The notes beneath the pieces were generated by a model. That model was not told where the DNA came from. It was given only the letters and a program-made list of their open reading frames with translations, and made no database searches. The translations under genes were made by a program, and so were the position numbers. A DNA stretch of 7,113 nt. Origin: Bacteroidota bacterium. Its GTDB lineage: Bacteria > Bacteroidota > Bacteroidia > Bacteroidales > GCA-2748055. The DNA is taken from positions 1 through 7,113 of the forward strand of contig JAUVIT010000082.1 of assembly GCA_030592605.1 (NCBI GenBank), given 5' to 3'. The stretch's first letter is position 1. Every line of letters starts with the position of its first letter. Shown in pieces: positions 6,415 to 7,113 of this stretch.

Positions 6415-7113
6415 AAATTCTGTCCGATTTTGAACTGCCTGTAAATCCGGATGAAGTAAAGCTACACCTGGAAAACGCAGAAGCAAGTATACCGTCTGGA
6501 AACAACAAAGAATTGCTGAAACAGATCTTTGGTTTGATCGATCTGACCACCCTGAGTGAACAGGACAATATCGAAAATGTATCTCTGTTATGTTATAAGG
6601 TAAACCAGCAGGCAGAGGCTTTCCCCGCTATGTCACCCGTTGCAGCCATCTGTGTCTACCCTGAACTGGTGGCTGTTGTTAAAGAAAAACTAGACAACCC
6701 ATTGATTAGTATTGCTTCCGTAGGCGGAGGGTTTCCAGCGTCCCAGACCTTCACCAATATCAAGGTCATGGAGATAGAACAGGCCATTGTACAGGGTGCT
6801 GAAGAGATTGATATTGTTATGCCGGTTGGGAAATTCCTCATAGACGATCTAGAATACGTTGACTACGAGATCAATGTCATTAAACAGCGTGTGGGGCCGA
6901 TTCATCTAAAAGTGATCCTGGAGACAGGAAGCCTGAAAGATCTCTCTCTAATACGCAAAGCTTCCCTTCTTGCCATCGGTGCCGGTGCCGATTTTATTAA
7001 AACCTCCACAGGAAAAATATCTCCCGGAGCAACTCCCGAGGCAATGGTAGTCATGTGCTGTGCCATCAGGGATTATTATAACCGTACCGGAAGGAAAATC
7101 GGAATCAAACCTG
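6411..7113 (+). CDS. deoC: Deoxyribose-phosphate aldolase, 3' end outside window
   Basis: The frame opens at ATG 6411, overlapping the previous stop (ATGA), and is still open at the window edge after 234 codons. The enzyme is a class I aldolase that splits 2-deoxyribose 5-phosphate into acetaldehyde and glyceraldehyde 3-phosphate in deoxynucleoside catabolism. Seen: 'LIDLTTL' at 42-48, 'AAICVYPELV' near 78-87, 'GAEEIDIVMPVG' with Asp134 (equivalent to E. coli Asp102), 'LKVILETGSLKD' at 166-177, Schiff-base Lys197 in 'GADFIKTSTGK', and proton-relay Lys233 in 'IGIKP', the last residues visible. Compared with E. coli DeoC (259 residues, from memory) the N-terminus is about 28-30 residues longer, and 'SVGGGFP' replaces the usual 'V..FP(H/L)G' phosphate-side loop. 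Only about the last 35-60 residues are missing. Alignment with known DeoC leaves little doubt about the family. Confidence 0.96.
   Translation, partial: MKILSDFELPVNPDEVKLHLENAEASIPSGNNKELLKQIFGLIDLTTLSEQDNIENVSLLCYKVNQQAEAFPAMSPVAAICVYPELVAVVKEKLDNPLISIASVGGGFPASQTFTNIKVMEIEQAIVQGAEEIDIVMPVGKFLIDDLEYVDYEINVIKQRVGPIHLKVILETGSLKDLSLIRKASLLAIGAGADFIKTSTGKISPGATPEAMVVMCCAIRDYYNRTGRKIGIKP

Noticed and set aside
1..7113. Mobile element, CRISPR array, tRNA, riboswitch or defence system
   Set aside because: No transposase, integrase, direct-repeat array, tRNA-like fold or known defence domain was seen; every large frame is assigned and the only sizeable gap is 116 bp.

Overview
The window looks like chromosome of a Gram-negative bacterium, most probably of the phylum Bacteroidota (inference). 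The clues are near-absent Shine-Dalgarno sequences with A/T-rich leaders before most starts, protein families typical of that phylum (a LolA-like lipoprotein-sorting protein next to paired FtsX permeases; a receiver-only response regulator with a 'DYHWNN' lead-in), and an outer-membrane beta-barrel protein with a signal peptide and a C-terminal Phe. All genes are on the + strand. I see no mobile element, CRISPR array, tRNA or rRNA.

Region 1 (1-5076) is one tightly packed operon, cut at the left edge. It holds the C-terminal part of a LolA-like lipoprotein-sorting protein, two different FtsX/LolC/E-type permeases, a LolD-type ABC ATPase, and a predicted outer-membrane beta-barrel whose start overlaps or directly abuts the ATPase gene. 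Together these parts could form a trans-envelope export path: a heterodimeric permease driven by the ATPase releases a lipid or lipoprotein from the inner membrane, the LolA-like protein carries it, and the barrel receives or exports it. The substrate cannot be read from the sequence. This cluster is the best candidate in the window for a little-described system.

Region 2 (5077-5192) is a 116-bp gap. A perfect 12-bp inverted repeat starts in the last codons of the barrel gene and ends inside the gap. It is followed by a pyrimidine-rich tract and an A/T-rich leader. This is the only plausible transcription boundary in the window.

Region 3 (5193-7113) is a second operon with overlapping genes: a stand-alone response-regulator receiver domain, D-aminoacyl-tRNA deacylase (dtd), a MazG-like nucleotide pyrophosphohydrolase, and deoxyribose-phosphate aldolase (deoC, cut at the right edge). 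The junctions are ATGA, TAATG and ATGA, so translation is probably coupled. The three enzymes have a shared quality-control and salvage flavour: removal of D-amino acids from tRNA, hydrolysis of nucleoside triphosphates, and breakdown of deoxyribose 5-phosphate. A signalling receiver at the head of such a set is unexpected.
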